A stretch of DNA of 64,000 bases from CAVQND01 sp964653485 (GCA_964653485.1 CAZZFF010000004.1:45329-109328); one strand, 5' to 3'. Counted from the first letter of the stretch, positions 1-8,911 are shown. The notes: generated by a model from the sequence alone, not told the origin. Translations and numbers: made by a program.

Positions 1-88
1 CAGATGCCGGAGGATCCCTCGCTGAATTAGGGGTCTTTGGCGCGTTTTGTTCTTTTGTGTTGGGGGGCGCCTTGGCACTCTTCGGCTG

Positions 89-697
89 ATGGGTGTAACG
101 GCACAGCAGTTCAAGCAGATGGAAGAGCGTCTAAGCGGGAGCCGGCGCGCGGCGCGTCCGGTCTCCGGGAACGGCGGCCCCCGGAGCGGGGCGCCGCACC
201 AGGTGCTTCTTGGCCTGGACCCTTCCTTGCGGGGGACCGGTTATGGCGTGATCCGCCTGGCCAAGCCTTTCCCGGAGACGCTGGCCCAAGGAACGATTTC
301 CTGTCCTCACACCTGGGAGCATTCCCGGTGCCTGGTCAAGATAGCGCAGTCGCTGCGGGACGTCCTGCCGCGGTTTCATCCGACCGTTTGCGTGGTCGAG
401 AGTCTCTTTTACGCCCAGAACCTGCAGACCGCGCTGATCATGGGAGAGGCGCGCGGCGCGGCCATGGCGGTCGTGGCGGAGGCCGGTCTGGAGATTTACG
501 AGATGGCGCCGCGCAGAGTCAAGCAGGCCATCGTCGGTTATGGCGCCGCTCAGAAATCGGCGGTGGCCAAGATGGTCCAGCGCCTTCTGCGTCTGCCCGA
601 ACCGCCCGCGCCGGATGCCGCCGACGCCTTGGCGCTGGCTTTGACTTTCGCCCAGGAGAACGGCCGCTATTCGCTCAACCCGCCCAAGAGAGTGTAG
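89..697 (+). CDS. ruvC: Crossover junction endodeoxyribonuclease RuvC
   Basis: RuvC resolves Holliday junctions during recombination by nicking symmetrically, working with the RuvAB branch-migration motor. The RNase H-like fold is evident: GLDPSLRGTG carries the first acidic residue, VVESLFYAQN the catalytic Glu, and PDAADALALAL the closing pair of Asp residues, so all four metal ligands are present. About 36 extra residues rich in Ser, Arg and Gly precede the core, so the start is uncertain. I chose the ATG at 89; a TTG at 47 and an ATG at 119 are in frame, and none has a clear Shine-Dalgarno. ruvA follows 42 bases downstream on the same strand, which is a common partner arrangement. The call is secure; the N-terminus is not. 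Confidence 0.95.
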   Translation: MGVTAQQFKQMEERLSGSRRAARPVSGNGGPRSGAPHQVLLGLDPSLRGTGYGVIRLAKPFPETLAQGTISCPHTWEHSRCLVKIAQSLRDVLPRFHPTVCVVESLFYAQNLQTALIMGEARGAAMAVVAEAGLEIYEMAPRRVKQAIVGYGAAQKSAVAKMVQRLLRLPEPPAPDAADALALALTFAQENGRYSLNPPKRV

Positions 698-739
698 TGA
701 GCAGTTCGCTGGTCCGAGGGCGGGGTTTGATTTTGAATT

Positions 740-1342
740 ATGATCAGTTTTCTTCACGGGACGTTGGTTGACGCGCTTCCGACCCAAGCCACTATTGATG
801 TGAACGGGGTCGGTTACGAGGCGCTGATCCCCCTGTCTTCGTACGACAAACTGCCGCCGCCCGGCCAGAGGGTCAAACTGCTCACTCACCTGGTCGTCCG
901 GGAGGACTCGCATACGCTCTACGGCTTCATGAGCGGCGCGGAGCGAGACCTGTTTCGGCTTCTGATCAATACGGTGAGCGGCATCGGCCCCAGGATCGCC
1001 CTCAACGTCCTGAGCGGCATCAGTGTGGTCGCTTTTCGCGGCGCGGTGGCGGCGAGCGATGTGAAGGTCTTGTCGCAGATCTCAGGGGTGGGCCGGAAGA
1101 CCGCCGAGCGGATGGTCGTCGAATTGAAAGACAAGATAGGGGCTGCCGGGGCCTGGGAGGCCGCCAGCGCCCAACGCGCCCTCTCGGAGCCGGACCAACG
1201 GGTGAATGACGCGGTGCTGGCCCTGATGGCGCTGGGCTTCAAGCAACTCGAGGCCCACGATTCCGTGCGCCGCACCCAGGCCTCCCTTGGCGCGAAGGCC
1301 ACGGTGGAAGAGTTGGTCCGGGCGTGCCTCAAGAAGAGCTGA
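740..1342 (+). CDS. ruvA: Holliday junction branch migration protein RuvA
   Basis: RuvA binds four-way DNA junctions as a tetramer and loads the RuvB motor. At 200 residues the length is normal. The N-terminal OB-fold is recognisable (ISFLHGTLVD, then DVNGVGYEALIP). Two helix-hairpin-helix motifs follow: LINTVSGIGPRIALNVLSG near residue 75, and QISGVGRKTAERMVVELKD near residue 113. The C-terminal domain that contacts RuvB is seen around residues 150 to 200 (VNDAVLALMALGF). It starts with ATG shortly after ruvC and is followed within 4 bases by an acyltransferase gene, so the three probably share a transcript. ruvB is not in this window. Confidence 0.96.
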   Translation: MISFLHGTLVDALPTQATIDVNGVGYEALIPLSSYDKLPPPGQRVKLLTHLVVREDSHTLYGFMSGAERDLFRLLINTVSGIGPRIALNVLSGISVVAFRGAVAASDVKVLSQISGVGRKTAERMVVELKDKIGAAGAWEAASAQRALSEPDQRVNDAVLALMALGFKQLEAHDSVRRTQASLGAKATVEELVRACLKKS

Positions 1343-1345
1343 ACG

Positions 1346-2062
1346 GTGAGTCCCTCGTCTGAAAACTGCAATCCCCCGCCCCGCGTGAGACGGAACGGCG
1401 GTCTGGTGATACCTCATGGCCCCCGGTGGTATCAGAGGGTGGCGGCGGGGGCCATCTTTGCCTTGGTGCGCGGGGTGTCACGGACCTTGCGCTATCATTA
1501 CCACGACCAATCCGGCCTCCTGGATGCGGCGGCCGGCCCGGCCATCTATTGCGTTTGGCATAATCGGCTGCCCCTTTGCATCGAGATTTATCGCGATTAC
1601 GTGCTGCCCCGCACGCGGACCGCCGGCCTGGCCGCCATGGTGAGCGCCAGCAAAGACGGCGCGTTCCTGACCAGCATTTTGGAGTGTTTCCAGGTGCAAC
1701 CGGTGCGCGGTTCGTCCAGCCGGCGCGGTCCGCAGGCCTTGCTGGAGCTGACCACCTGGGCGGAGCGCGGGTATGACCTGGCGATTACTCCGGACGGGCC
1801 GCGCGGCCCCCGCTACATCGTCCAGGAGGGGGTCATGTCCCTGGCCCAGCTCACGGGGTTGCCGATCATCGCGGCCTCCTATAACCTGAATTGGAAGGTC
1901 CGCTTGAACAGTTGGGACCGGTTTCAAATCCCGCTGCCCTTTGCCCGGTGCGAAGTCTTCCTCGGAAGACCGGTCCGCGTCCCGCGCGAGGCCTCCGACG
2001 CTGAGCGCGAAGACCTGCGTCTGCAACTGGAGCGAAGCCTGAACGCCATCACCAAGGATTGA
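1346..2062 (+). CDS. DUF374 lysophospholipid acyltransferase family protein
   Basis: This is a 238-residue protein of the DUF374 branch of glycerolipid/lipid A acyltransferases, membrane-associated enzymes that move acyl chains onto lipid acceptors. Visible motifs are the catalytic-type block YCVWHNRLPL (here Trp-His-Asn, the DUF374 version of HX4D), MVSASKDGAFL, PVRGSSSRRGPQAL, and the phosphate-binding ITPDGPRGPRYIVQEG. A hydrophobic stretch near residues 32 to 45 could seat it in the membrane. The start is a GTG only 3 bases after the ruvA stop, implying translational coupling; no in-frame ATG precedes the conserved region. The exact acceptor, possibly Kdo2-lipid A as in some DUF374 proteins, cannot be read from sequence. 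Confidence 0.88.
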   Translation: MSPSSENCNPPPRVRRNGGLVIPHGPRWYQRVAAGAIFALVRGVSRTLRYHYHDQSGLLDAAAGPAIYCVWHNRLPLCIEIYRDYVLPRTRTAGLAAMVSASKDGAFLTSILECFQVQPVRGSSSRRGPQALLELTTWAERGYDLAITPDGPRGPRYIVQEGVMSLAQLTGLPIIAASYNLNWKVRLNSWDRFQIPLPFARCEVFLGRPVRVPREASDAEREDLRLQLERSLNAITKD

Positions 2063-2114
2063 CAATTCTCCCGGCCGGCCGCACTCTGGAGGTAACATCA
2101 CATCGCTCATTTCT

Positions 2115-2732
2115 ATGAAAACAAGCTTCGCTCTGGCGCTCGCCGGGGCTGTCCTGCTGGCGGCCGGGAGCGCCTTCGGGCAGGGGTCGGCAGTCATCAT
2201 CAAACAGCGCGCCAAGGAGTTGCGGGACCAGAACAATGCCGAGCAAGGCGTGACCGCGCCCGCTCCGTCCGTCCAGCCCTCGGCACTCGGAGCCGCCGCC
2301 TCCACTGAGACGGCCCCGCCGCGTCCCCTCACTCCCCATCAGCAGGATTTGCTCAGGCTCCGCGGCGACCTCACCGCCATCAAACCGGATGCCCCCGCCA
2401 CCCAGGCAATGAAGCAGCAACTGGCCAAGGACCTCATCGCCGCGGCCGAGGGCCCGAACAAACCCTCCCAGACCGCCGCCAACAAACTGGCCGAGAGCCT
2501 CTCCTCGGCGCTTTCGGAAAAGCTCCTCGCCACCACGACCCGCCAGCGGTTGTTCCTGAAGATCAACGCCGTCCTAAACCCGCAAAAAATCGGCCAAGCT
2601 CAACTGGCCGACATTGCCGGCGACATCCAGGCACTTTTCGAGGCCAACAACCTCGAACAGAAACAGGCCGCGGCCGTTGCGGGGGATGCCAAGGCCATTG
2701 CGGTCGAAATCCAGAAGGCGGCCGCAAAATAG
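2115..2732 (+). CDS. Hypothetical secreted protein, Ala/Gln-rich
   Basis: I do not recognise this 205-residue protein. It starts with a clear Sec signal peptide (residues 1 to 23, MKTSFALALAGAVLLAAGSA, with likely cleavage after FGQ). The mature part is rich in Ala, Gln, Leu and Lys and is predicted by eye to be mostly helical. A Pro/Thr linker lies near residues 50 to 75, and the segment TPHQQDLLRLRGDL begins a helical body. There are no cysteines after the signal and no catalytic motif. It stands 52 bases after the acyltransferase gene on the same strand. A periplasmic helical or chaperone-like role is only a guess. Confidence 0.7.
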   Translation: MKTSFALALAGAVLLAAGSAFGQGSAVIIKQRAKELRDQNNAEQGVTAPAPSVQPSALGAAASTETAPPRPLTPHQQDLLRLRGDLTAIKPDAPATQAMKQQLAKDLIAAAEGPNKPSQTAANKLAESLSSALSEKLLATTTRQRLFLKINAVLNPQKIGQAQLADIAGDIQALFEANNLEQKQAAAVAGDAKAIAVEIQKAAAK

Positions 2733-2791
2733 GCGCAATGGGATGCGGAGCTTCCCCGCGAGTCGGGGTTCCGCTCCGGTATATTCATTTC

Positions 2792-2920
2792 ATGACCCAA
2801 GCAGGTGCTCAGATTCTAAGCGAGATCGAGCGGCTTTCGCACGCCGAGCAGTCCGAGTTGCGCCAGCGTATCTGCGAGCGGGTGCTCATGTCGGACGACA
2901 GTACTTTCTGCGCCGGCTAG
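2792..2920 (+). CDS. Possible small protein or antitoxin remnant
   Basis: This is a 42-residue reading frame starting MTQAGAQILSEIERLSHAEQ and ending shortly after an amphipathic helix. The pattern resembles the N-terminal helix of small addiction-module or antitoxin proteins, where a phrase like EIERLS-x-x-EQ recurs, but it stops before any second domain. An AT-rich TATATTCATT lies just before the ATG and could be a -10 element. No toxin gene accompanies it. It may be a decayed fragment or not a gene at all; support is weak. Confidence 0.3.
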   Translation: MTQAGAQILSEIERLSHAEQSELRQRICERVLMSDDSTFCAG

Positions 2921-3025
2921 GCACGCTAACGGCGAAGCAGATGCGCCTCGTTGAAGGGGGGTTCCTTCGCTGGCTGGCCATCCCGATTCAGCCGTCCGCG
3001 TGAGGAAATACCGTTCTGAGGGGAA

Positions 3026-4246
3026 ATGCAAAAGATACAATGCGTCATCGCTTTTGGGCTTTTTGCGGCAGGCGCCAGCTTGGCAATTGCCGGTGACGGG
3101 CCGCCGGCGGCGCCCTCCACCGCGTCTGAACGAGGCTCCCTGCTCCCGTTCACGGTCCCGCTCGAATCGTCCATCCTGAATAGCCGCGCTCGCGGGCGCG
3201 ATGGGCTGACCGGGCGCGGGCATCTCTTCCTCCTGGCCGCGATGAGCGCCTCCGCCTCGGTGCTCAGCGCCGCCGGCGGCAATCGAGGCGAAACCCCCAG
3301 TCGCCCTGCCCGCACAGGATTCGTGTATGACGAAGTGTATCTCCGGCATCATACGGGCGCCGGGCATCCGGAGCGTCCCGAGCGGCTGACGGCGATCGTG
3401 GAGCGGTTGAAGCAGAAAGGTCTCCTGGCCCGGCTGATCAGTCTCAAACCCGCGGCGGCTTCAACCCAGTGGCTCACCACGGTCCATACGCCGGAATACG
3501 TCGAGAGGGTCAAGCGGAGTTGCCGGGAAGGGATTGGCTATGTGGACACGCGGGACGCGCCCGCATCAGCCGACTCATACGAGGTTGCGCTGGCGGCGGT
3601 CGGGGGGGTGCAATGCGCGATCGATGCCGTAATGGCCGGGAAAATCGACAACGCGTTCTGCGCCATTCGTCCTCCGGGCCACCATGCGCTCAAGGACCGG
3701 GCGATGGGTTTCTGCTTCTTCAACAACGTGGCCATCGCCGCGAGGTACATCCAGAGGCACTACAACCTTCCCAAAGTCCTGATCCTGGACTGGGACGTCC
3801 ACCATGGCAACGGCACCCAAGCCGCGTTTTACGATGACCCGACGGTGTTCTACTTCTCCGTCCATCAATCCCCATTCTATCCGGGCACCGGCGGCGCGGC
3901 GGAAACAGGGCGGGGCAAGGGCCTGGGATGCACGTGTAATGTGCCGCTGCCGGCCGGGTCCGGCGATGCCGAGTACCGGCGGGCTTTCCAGGAGAGGCTC
4001 GAACCCGCTGCCGCCGCCTTCAAGCCGGATTTCGTGCTGATCTCCGCGGGGTTCGACGCCGCCCAGGGAGACCTGCTTGGGCAAATGAAAGTGACGCCTC
4101 AAGGCTATGCCGAACTGACGCGCATCGTGAAGGACATCGCCTCCCGATACAGCCAAGGCCGCCTCGTGTCCGTTCTCGAAGGAGGCTACAACCTGGACGC
4201 CCTGGCGGCGTCCGTTGAAGCCCACCTGCGCGTCCTGATGCAGTAG
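3026..4246 (+). CDS. Histone deacetylase-fold amidohydrolase with exported-type N-terminus
   Basis: This is a member of the class II histone deacetylase/acetylpolyamine amidohydrolase superfamily, zinc enzymes that remove acyl groups from lysine or polyamines. Conserved blocks are complete: TGAGHPERPERL near residue 112, AIRPPGHHA near 213 (the His pair), ILDWDVHHGNGTQ near 254 (Asp/His zinc ligands) and LISAGFDAAQGD near 341 (second zinc Asp). The start at 3026 is supported by GAGGGG a few bases upstream. The N-terminus (QCVIAFGLFAAGASLAIAG) looks like a signal peptide and is followed by about 75 low-complexity residues before the catalytic core, which begins near residue 98. Bacterial relatives are usually cytoplasmic and lack this extension, so a periplasmic location is possible but unproven. 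Confidence 0.9.
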   Translation: MQKIQCVIAFGLFAAGASLAIAGDGPPAAPSTASERGSLLPFTVPLESSILNSRARGRDGLTGRGHLFLLAAMSASASVLSAAGGNRGETPSRPARTGFVYDEVYLRHHTGAGHPERPERLTAIVERLKQKGLLARLISLKPAAASTQWLTTVHTPEYVERVKRSCREGIGYVDTRDAPASADSYEVALAAVGGVQCAIDAVMAGKIDNAFCAIRPPGHHALKDRAMGFCFFNNVAIAARYIQRHYNLPKVLILDWDVHHGNGTQAAFYDDPTVFYFSVHQSPFYPGTGGAAETGRGKGLGCTCNVPLPAGSGDAEYRRAFQERLEPAAAAFKPDFVLISAGFDAAQGDLLGQMKVTPQGYAELTRIVKDIASRYSQGRLVSVLEGGYNLDALAASVEAHLRVLMQ

Positions 4247-4312
4247 AAGAAGCCCAAAGCAACCAGCAAAAACAATGGACAGAAGCACTGGCTGCTTGGC
4301 ATCTTCGCGGGA

Positions 4313-6586
4313 ATGACAACGACTCTGGAACCTTTCTCATCACGCCACGCCAAGCCTCTGATCGGAACGCCTTCGCCCGCTTCGGCGCGAGCGGGGCTGG
4401 CTTGCCTGTTTATCGCCCTTCTGGCGGTGGGGGCGAGCTTCTCGCCGGCCCTGAAGGCGGAAGTGCGCCTGCCCAAAATCTTCGGCAGCCACATGGTTCT
4501 GCAGCAGGAACAGGCGGTTGTCATCTGGGGCTGGGCACAACCCAACGAAACCGTCGCCTTCCAACTCGGCCCGCAAAGCGGCCAGGCCCAGGCCAATGAT
4601 CGCGGCGAGTGGCGGGCGGTGCTGCCGGCGATGAAGGCAGGCGGCCCGTTCACGCTGGCAGTGCGCGGCTCGAGCACGGTGGAGTTCGAGGACGTCATGA
4701 TTGGCGAGGTTTGGCTGGCCTCCGGCCAATCCAACATGGAGATGGGCATCGGCGCCGCCCTCAACGGCCGGGAGGAAATCGCCGCCGCCAATTACCCCGG
4801 CATCCGGCTCATGATGGTCCCCAAGAGCTGGACGCCCGAGCCTCAAGACGATATGAAGGGCGCGTGGAAGGTTTGCTCCCCCAAGACCGTGGCTGAGGAC
4901 GGGTGGAACGGTTTTTCCGCCGCGGCCTATTATTTTGGCCGTGAGCTGCACCGCAAACTGGGCGTCGCCGTCGGGCTGATTGATGCGTCCTGGGGCGGCA
5001 CCCGCATCGAACCCTGGACGCCGCCCGAAGGGTTCGCCCAGGTGCCGGCGTTGAAGCGGGAATTCGAGTTGGTGGAACTCGGCGACCCGCGGGCCGCCCT
5101 GCACCAACAGCGCCTCGAAGCCGTCCTGAACGGCACCCAGCAGTGGCTCGACGCAGCCCGCAAGGCCCTGACCCAGCGGTCCCTGGTTCCGCCGATGCCT
5201 CTTTACCCTGCCGAACTGCTCCCGCCCCACGACGTCCAGAATGCCACCGCCCTCTTCAACGGCATGATCCGGCCCATCTGCCCATTCGCCATTCGCGGCG
5301 CTATATGGTACCAGGGCGAGTCCAATGCGGGCGAAGGCAAGCTCTACACCGAACATACGAAGGCCCTGGTCGGTGGCTGGCGCCAGATTTGGAACCAGGG
5401 CGAGTTCCCCTTCTACTTCGTGCAGATCGCGCCGTTCAACTACGGCGGAGGAAACCCTGAGTTCGTCGGCGAGTTCTGGGAAGCCCAGGCCGCCGCCGCC
5501 CAGGCCGTCCCCAACACCGGCATGGCCGTCATTAATGACATCGGGAACCTCAAGGACATCCATCCGGCCAACAAACAGGAAGTCGGCCGCCGCCTCGCCC
5601 TCCTTGCCCTGGCCAAAACCTACGGCCAGGAGAAGCTGGTTTGCTCCGGTCCCACCTTCAAGGCCATGAGCATCGAAGGCGACCGCCTCCGAATCACTTT
5701 CGAGAATGCCGGCGGCGGCCTCGCCAGCCGCGACGGCGCCCCGCTCAACTGGTTTGAAATCATCGATGCCGACGAAGGCGGTTTCGTCAAGGCCGGCGCC
5801 CAGGTGGACGGCTCCACAGTGGTGCTCTCATCTCCCGACGTGAAGCACCCCGTGGCCATGCGTTTTGCCTGGAGCATGCTCGCGGAGCCGAACCTGATGA
5901 ATGCCGAGGGCCTCCCGGCCGGCGCCTTCCGCGCCGGCGTCGTCCCCAAGCGCGACCTCCTCGCCCTCAAAGTCCCCGAGGCCAAGCAATACCAGTTGGT
6001 CTATGACCTGGACCTGTCAAAACTGGGTCCAAGCATCGCTTATGATGTGGATAATCATGCCGGCATCAGCAAACCCTTCGACCGCATTGCCTATTTCCTG
6101 GAGCTGCAGGCCAAAGACGGCAGCACCGAGTATGTGTATGTCTCGATGGACGCCTTCAGCCAGGACCCGGGCAAGATCGGGATTCCCACCCTTAGCTCCG
6201 GCGCCCGCTTCCAGCAAAACGTTGCCGCCATGAACGTTTTTTCCAACGTTAAAGGCATCGGCACCGGCTCAAATCTGCCCGGAGGCAACATCGAGTTCTG
6301 GCCCAACAACTACGGCCCCGAAAACAGCGCCAACGTCCCCAACGCCTCCTCTCAGGTCTTTGATTTCGGCGACCAGATTGCCGACCCGGCCGACGGCTAC
6401 GGCTCGATGCAAGTCCACAACCACGACGCCAAGCAAACCCTCTTCGCCCTCAACCACTGGCGTGAGGGCAGCCACGCCGACCTGGGCCTGGGCAACCAGC
6501 CCACGGGGAATCCCGACTGGACCTTCGCCGGGAACGCCGCCGCCTATCAATCCAAACGCCTCCGCGTCCTGGTGCGCTGCCCATGA
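4313..6586 (+). CDS. Sialate O-acetylesterase family protein, exported
   Basis: This is a 757-residue SGNH-type carbohydrate esterase that removes O-acetyl groups from sugars. A signal peptide lies within residues 26 to 50 (LACLFIALLAVGASFSPALKA). The catalytic blocks are WLASGQSNMEMG (Ser nucleophile), AIWYQGESNAG, and NLKDIHPANKQEVGRRL (Asp/His pair). A beta-domain segment resembling those flanking the catalytic domain of this family precedes the catalytic block (RLPKIFGSHMVLQQ). The last 200 residues form a separate domain (starting YQLVYDLDLSKLG) rich in Asn, Gly and aromatic residues, perhaps for binding or anchoring. Such enzymes are common in glycan-degrading Verrucomicrobiota. The true glycan substrate is unknown. 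The gene stands alone, 66 bases after the deacetylase-like gene. Confidence 0.9.
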   Translation: MTTTLEPFSSRHAKPLIGTPSPASARAGLACLFIALLAVGASFSPALKAEVRLPKIFGSHMVLQQEQAVVIWGWAQPNETVAFQLGPQSGQAQANDRGEWRAVLPAMKAGGPFTLAVRGSSTVEFEDVMIGEVWLASGQSNMEMGIGAALNGREEIAAANYPGIRLMMVPKSWTPEPQDDMKGAWKVCSPKTVAEDGWNGFSAAAYYFGRELHRKLGVAVGLIDASWGGTRIEPWTPPEGFAQVPALKREFELVELGDPRAALHQQRLEAVLNGTQQWLDAARKALTQRSLVPPMPLYPAELLPPHDVQNATALFNGMIRPICPFAIRGAIWYQGESNAGEGKLYTEHTKALVGGWRQIWNQGEFPFYFVQIAPFNYGGGNPEFVGEFWEAQAAAAQAVPNTGMAVINDIGNLKDIHPANKQEVGRRLALLALAKTYGQEKLVCSGPTFKAMSIEGDRLRITFENAGGGLASRDGAPLNWFEIIDADEGGFVKAGAQVDGSTVVLSSPDVKHPVAMRFAWSMLAEPNLMNAEGLPAGAFRAGVVPKRDLLALKVPEAKQYQLVYDLDLSKLGPSIAYDVDNHAGISKPFDRIAYFLELQAKDGSTEYVYVSMDAFSQDPGKIGIPTLSSGARFQQNVAAMNVFSNVKGIGTGSNLPGGNIEFWPNNYGPENSANVPNASSQVFDFGDQIADPADGYGSMQVHNHDAKQTLFALNHWREGSHADLGLGNQPTGNPDWTFAGNAAAYQSKRLRVLVRCP

Positions 6587-6617
6587 GAATGCTGACAAAG
6601 GCCCTGTTGGCCGCGTG

Positions 6618-6929
6618 ATGGACAGTTTTGAAATCAGCACGAGGCGCCTTAAAGTGGGCGCCTTCGATGACACTGATCGAAAAACCCGCCGCGCGTCCGT
6701 GGATGCGGGCACATTGACGTTCATCGGCGGCGTGACGCCCGGAATGGCCCGGTCACAGGTGATGGCACTCCTGGCTCAAAGCGAAATCAAGGCGACAGCG
6801 ACGAGGAACGTAATTACCTGGACAGAGAACGGCCATGCGCGCAACAGCAACGAGACCTTCAGCATGTGGACTGCGACATTGACGTTTCGCCATGACAGGC
6901 TGGACGACATTCGCGTCGAGTGCGTGTAA
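6618..6929 (+). CDS. Small hypothetical protein
   Basis: This is a 103-residue protein with no signal peptide and no family I can name. The middle holds GGVTPGMARSQVMALL, which recalls the start of SmpA/OmlA-like domains (a G-M-x-x-x-x-V pattern), followed by beta-strand-like stretches ending LTFRHDRLDDIRVECV. It begins at an ATG 31 bases after the esterase stop codon. It could be a small structural or inhibitor-like protein; the SmpA likeness is only a pattern of a few residues. Confidence 0.5.
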   Translation: MDSFEISTRRLKVGAFDDTDRKTRRASVDAGTLTFIGGVTPGMARSQVMALLAQSEIKATATRNVITWTENGHARNSNETFSMWTATLTFRHDRLDDIRVECV

Positions 6930-7337
6930 TGCCGGCAGGCATGGCGACGGAGGCGTCGCCCGCATCTCGAAGGTGAATTACCGGCGCACCGCGTTCAGGA
7001 ACTCTCGCAAGTGCCCAAGTGCCCGGACCAGCATCGGCGGGCAGCCATGGGGTGGCTGAAGATGGTTGAGGCTATGGAGAGCCTCCCCAGCAGGACGGCA
7101 ATCCTCGTTCTGGATGCGAGGAGAATCTCCCGGAGGTCCGGTCCTTTTGTAGTCGGTGACTTCGTCGACCTGCAGTGCTGACTCACGACGGTGAGCGGCA
7201 GGCCAGTAGAGCCAGATTTCCAGATTGCGGGTCGGCAGACAGAGGCGCCCCCCTTGCCGCCATCCGCTCCGCCCGACATGCCTTGATTCTTGACTTCGCG
7301 ACCCATGGGGAGCGTAATCGGGCGAACGCCCGGTTTG
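6930..7337 (+). other. Intergenic stretch without a convincing gene
   Basis: About 400 bases separate the small hypothetical gene from the prepilin-like gene. A 39-codon frame at 7062-7181 has no supporting motif or ribosome binding site. CAAGTGCCCAAGTGCCC near 7010 is a short tandem duplication. I see no tRNA or clear hairpin terminator. Confidence 0.5.
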
Positions 7338-8171
7338 ATGATTGAACCCTCCAGGAACCCGGAACAGATCGGCTCCCTTCGACTCGGCCGGAGGCTCGCC
7401 GGGCGCGCGGGATTTACATTGATCGAACTCCTGGTCGTCATCGCCATCATCGCCATCCTGGCGGCGCTCCTGTTGCCGGCGCTCTCATCGGCCAAGCAGA
7501 AGAGCAAGGCGATACAGTGTGTCAGCAATCTGAGGCAGATGACGACGTCCTATTACATGTACCAACAGGATTATGGCAAGGCGGTGGCGTACGGCGATGT
7601 CAGCACGCTCTGGATGAAGACGCTGATCCAGTATCACGCGCAGGTGGCCGCCGTGCGGCTTTGTCCGATGGCCGTTGATCGGGGCGCCCTGCCGACCTCG
7701 CAAGAGGAAGGGAACGCCGCCGCGCCGTGGCTTTGGAACGGCGACAGCAGCCCATCGTTGGACTTGGGAAGCTATGCGATCAACGGGTGGCTTTATACTT
7801 ACGCCGGGGCCAGCCAATGGGTGCCGGAGCCGGAGAAGTACTTCCCCAAAGACACCGCCATCACCCAACCTTCGCTGACGCCGGTCTTCGTGGATGCGAA
7901 TTGGCCGGACACGTGGATCGAGATCACAGATACGCCTCCCCTCGACTTGTTCAACGGCGACTACAACACGGCCTTGGGCCGCGTCTGCCTGGCGCGGCAT
8001 CCCCTGATGCGCAGCGCGCGAGCCGTTCAAGGAAAGAAATTGCCGGGCGCCGTCAACGCGAGCTACGCCGATGGTCACGCGGGTAGGTTGCGGCTGCAGG
8101 ACAGCAAGACGGTGATTTGGCATCTGGGTTATGTGCCGGCGGGCAACCCATGGGCCACGAGTACGCCTTAG
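7338..8171 (+). CDS. Prepilin-type N-terminal methylation domain protein
   Basis: This 277-residue type II secretion/pseudopilin-like protein has the hallmark GFTLIELLVVIAIIAILAAL near residues 25 to 45, cut by prepilin peptidase before the Phe and then forming a long hydrophobic helix. Next comes the Verrucomicrobia/Lentisphaerae-style KQKSKAIQCVSNLRQM. The C-terminal part carries NASYADGHAG, the motif of the DGH-type prepilin-like proteins that are often present in many copies in these genomes. I chose the ATG at 7338; an upstream in-frame start at 7290 only adds unconserved residues. No secretion-machinery genes are adjacent, so it is probably one of the scattered copies whose job is not known. 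Confidence 0.9.
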   Translation: MIEPSRNPEQIGSLRLGRRLAGRAGFTLIELLVVIAIIAILAALLLPALSSAKQKSKAIQCVSNLRQMTTSYYMYQQDYGKAVAYGDVSTLWMKTLIQYHAQVAAVRLCPMAVDRGALPTSQEEGNAAAPWLWNGDSSPSLDLGSYAINGWLYTYAGASQWVPEPEKYFPKDTAITQPSLTPVFVDANWPDTWIEITDTPPLDLFNGDYNTALGRVCLARHPLMRSARAVQGKKLPGAVNASYADGHAGRLRLQDSKTVIWHLGYVPAGNPWATSTP

Positions 8172-8279
8172 GAGGATGGCCGAAACGCCCGCCGTGATGA
8201 AATCTCAGTCGCGGCCTCCGTCGTGAAGGTGGTCATATCGGCTGCTTTTGGAGAAGCCGTGGGAAGAGAGTTGGAAAAC

Positions 8280-8687
8280 TCAGAAGTCGGGCGGCAGTAG
8301 TGTTCGCAAGCGCATGGTTGCCTCGTCACGGTCAAGCCTGTCGGCGGCGATCGCAAGGGTCAACCCCTCCCACTCCGGCCCGTCGGCGTTTGGCTCTACC
8401 CCGTTCAAGCGGAGAAACACGATGCAGGCGCCGAGTGCCGCGCGTTTGTTGGCGTCGACGAAAGGATGGTTCTTGCATAGGTAGTACAAGTAAGCAGCCG
8501 CCACTTCCGCCAGGTCGGCATAGGGTGATCCGCCGCCGAAGCTCGCCTGAGGCGCGGCTACCGCGGATTCCAGCAAGGCCACGTCACGCACACCGTTCGC
8601 ACCACCGAACCTCGCGATGGCCTCGGCGTGAATCTCGCGCACTATCTCTACGGTGAGATGGAGGCAATTGTCGGGAAAGCGATTCAC
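8280..8687 (-). CDS. doc: Fic/Doc-family toxin
   Basis: This is a 135-residue death-on-curing toxin. Doc proteins modify a host translation factor, in the P1 case by phosphorylating EF-Tu. The signature HPFVDANKRAA is present with the catalytic His, Lys and Arg of the Doc version (Ala in place of the Fic Gly). The upstream helix IVREIHAEAIARFGG and the ARFGGANGVRD phrase are typical. Its start overlaps the end of the antitoxin gene by 4 bases (ATGA), so the two are translationally coupled and share the promoter at 8918-8946. Length is normal, so the toxin is probably functional. Confidence 0.92.
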   Translation of the reverse strand: MNRFPDNCLHLTVEIVREIHAEAIARFGGANGVRDVALLESAVAAPQASFGGGSPYADLAEVAAAYLYYLCKNHPFVDANKRAALGACIVFLRLNGVEPNADGPEWEGLTLAIAADRLDRDEATMRLRTLLPPDF

Positions 8688-8911
8688 GCCAGCTTCTTCA
8701 TCGTGCGGGCGTAATCCCTCATCGTGGACTTGATGACCTCGGAAACCTCCGCCCGCGATGGCCGCGGGCGCAGAGGCGTAAGCGTGAGAGTCCCACCGGC
8801 GTGAACCTCGATGTTCACCCGGTCGCCGACTTCGAGATGGGCCAACTCCATCAACGCCGAGTCAAAAATGATGCCCTGCGAATTGCCGACTTTGCTGATC
8901 GTCTTGACCAT
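8684..8911 (-). CDS. AbrB/MazE-type antitoxin
   Basis: This 75-residue protein has a swapped-hairpin AbrB DNA-binding domain (MVKTISKVGNSQGIIF, then LEVGDRVNIEVHAGG) followed by a C-terminal helix (EVSEVIKSTMRDYARTMKK) that should wrap and neutralise the toxin. It precedes the Doc gene with a 4-base overlap, the classic antitoxin-first order. It probably represses its own promoter, as is usual for such operons. AbrB-type antitoxins are a common alternative to Phd as partners of Doc. Confidence 0.9.
   Translation of the reverse strand: MVKTISKVGNSQGIIFDSALMELAHLEVGDRVNIEVHAGGTLTLTPLRPRPSRAEVSEVIKSTMRDYARTMKKLA

Noticed and set aside
4340..5563. Long antisense frame of about 400 codons opposite the sialate esterase gene
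   Set aside because: It lies antisense to a gene with clear motifs, its translation is low-complexity Gly/Ala/Arg-rich, and GC-rich DNA gives such shadows routinely.
7062..7181. A 39-codon frame in the gap before the prepilin-like gene
   Set aside because: Too short, no Shine-Dalgarno and no family resemblance.
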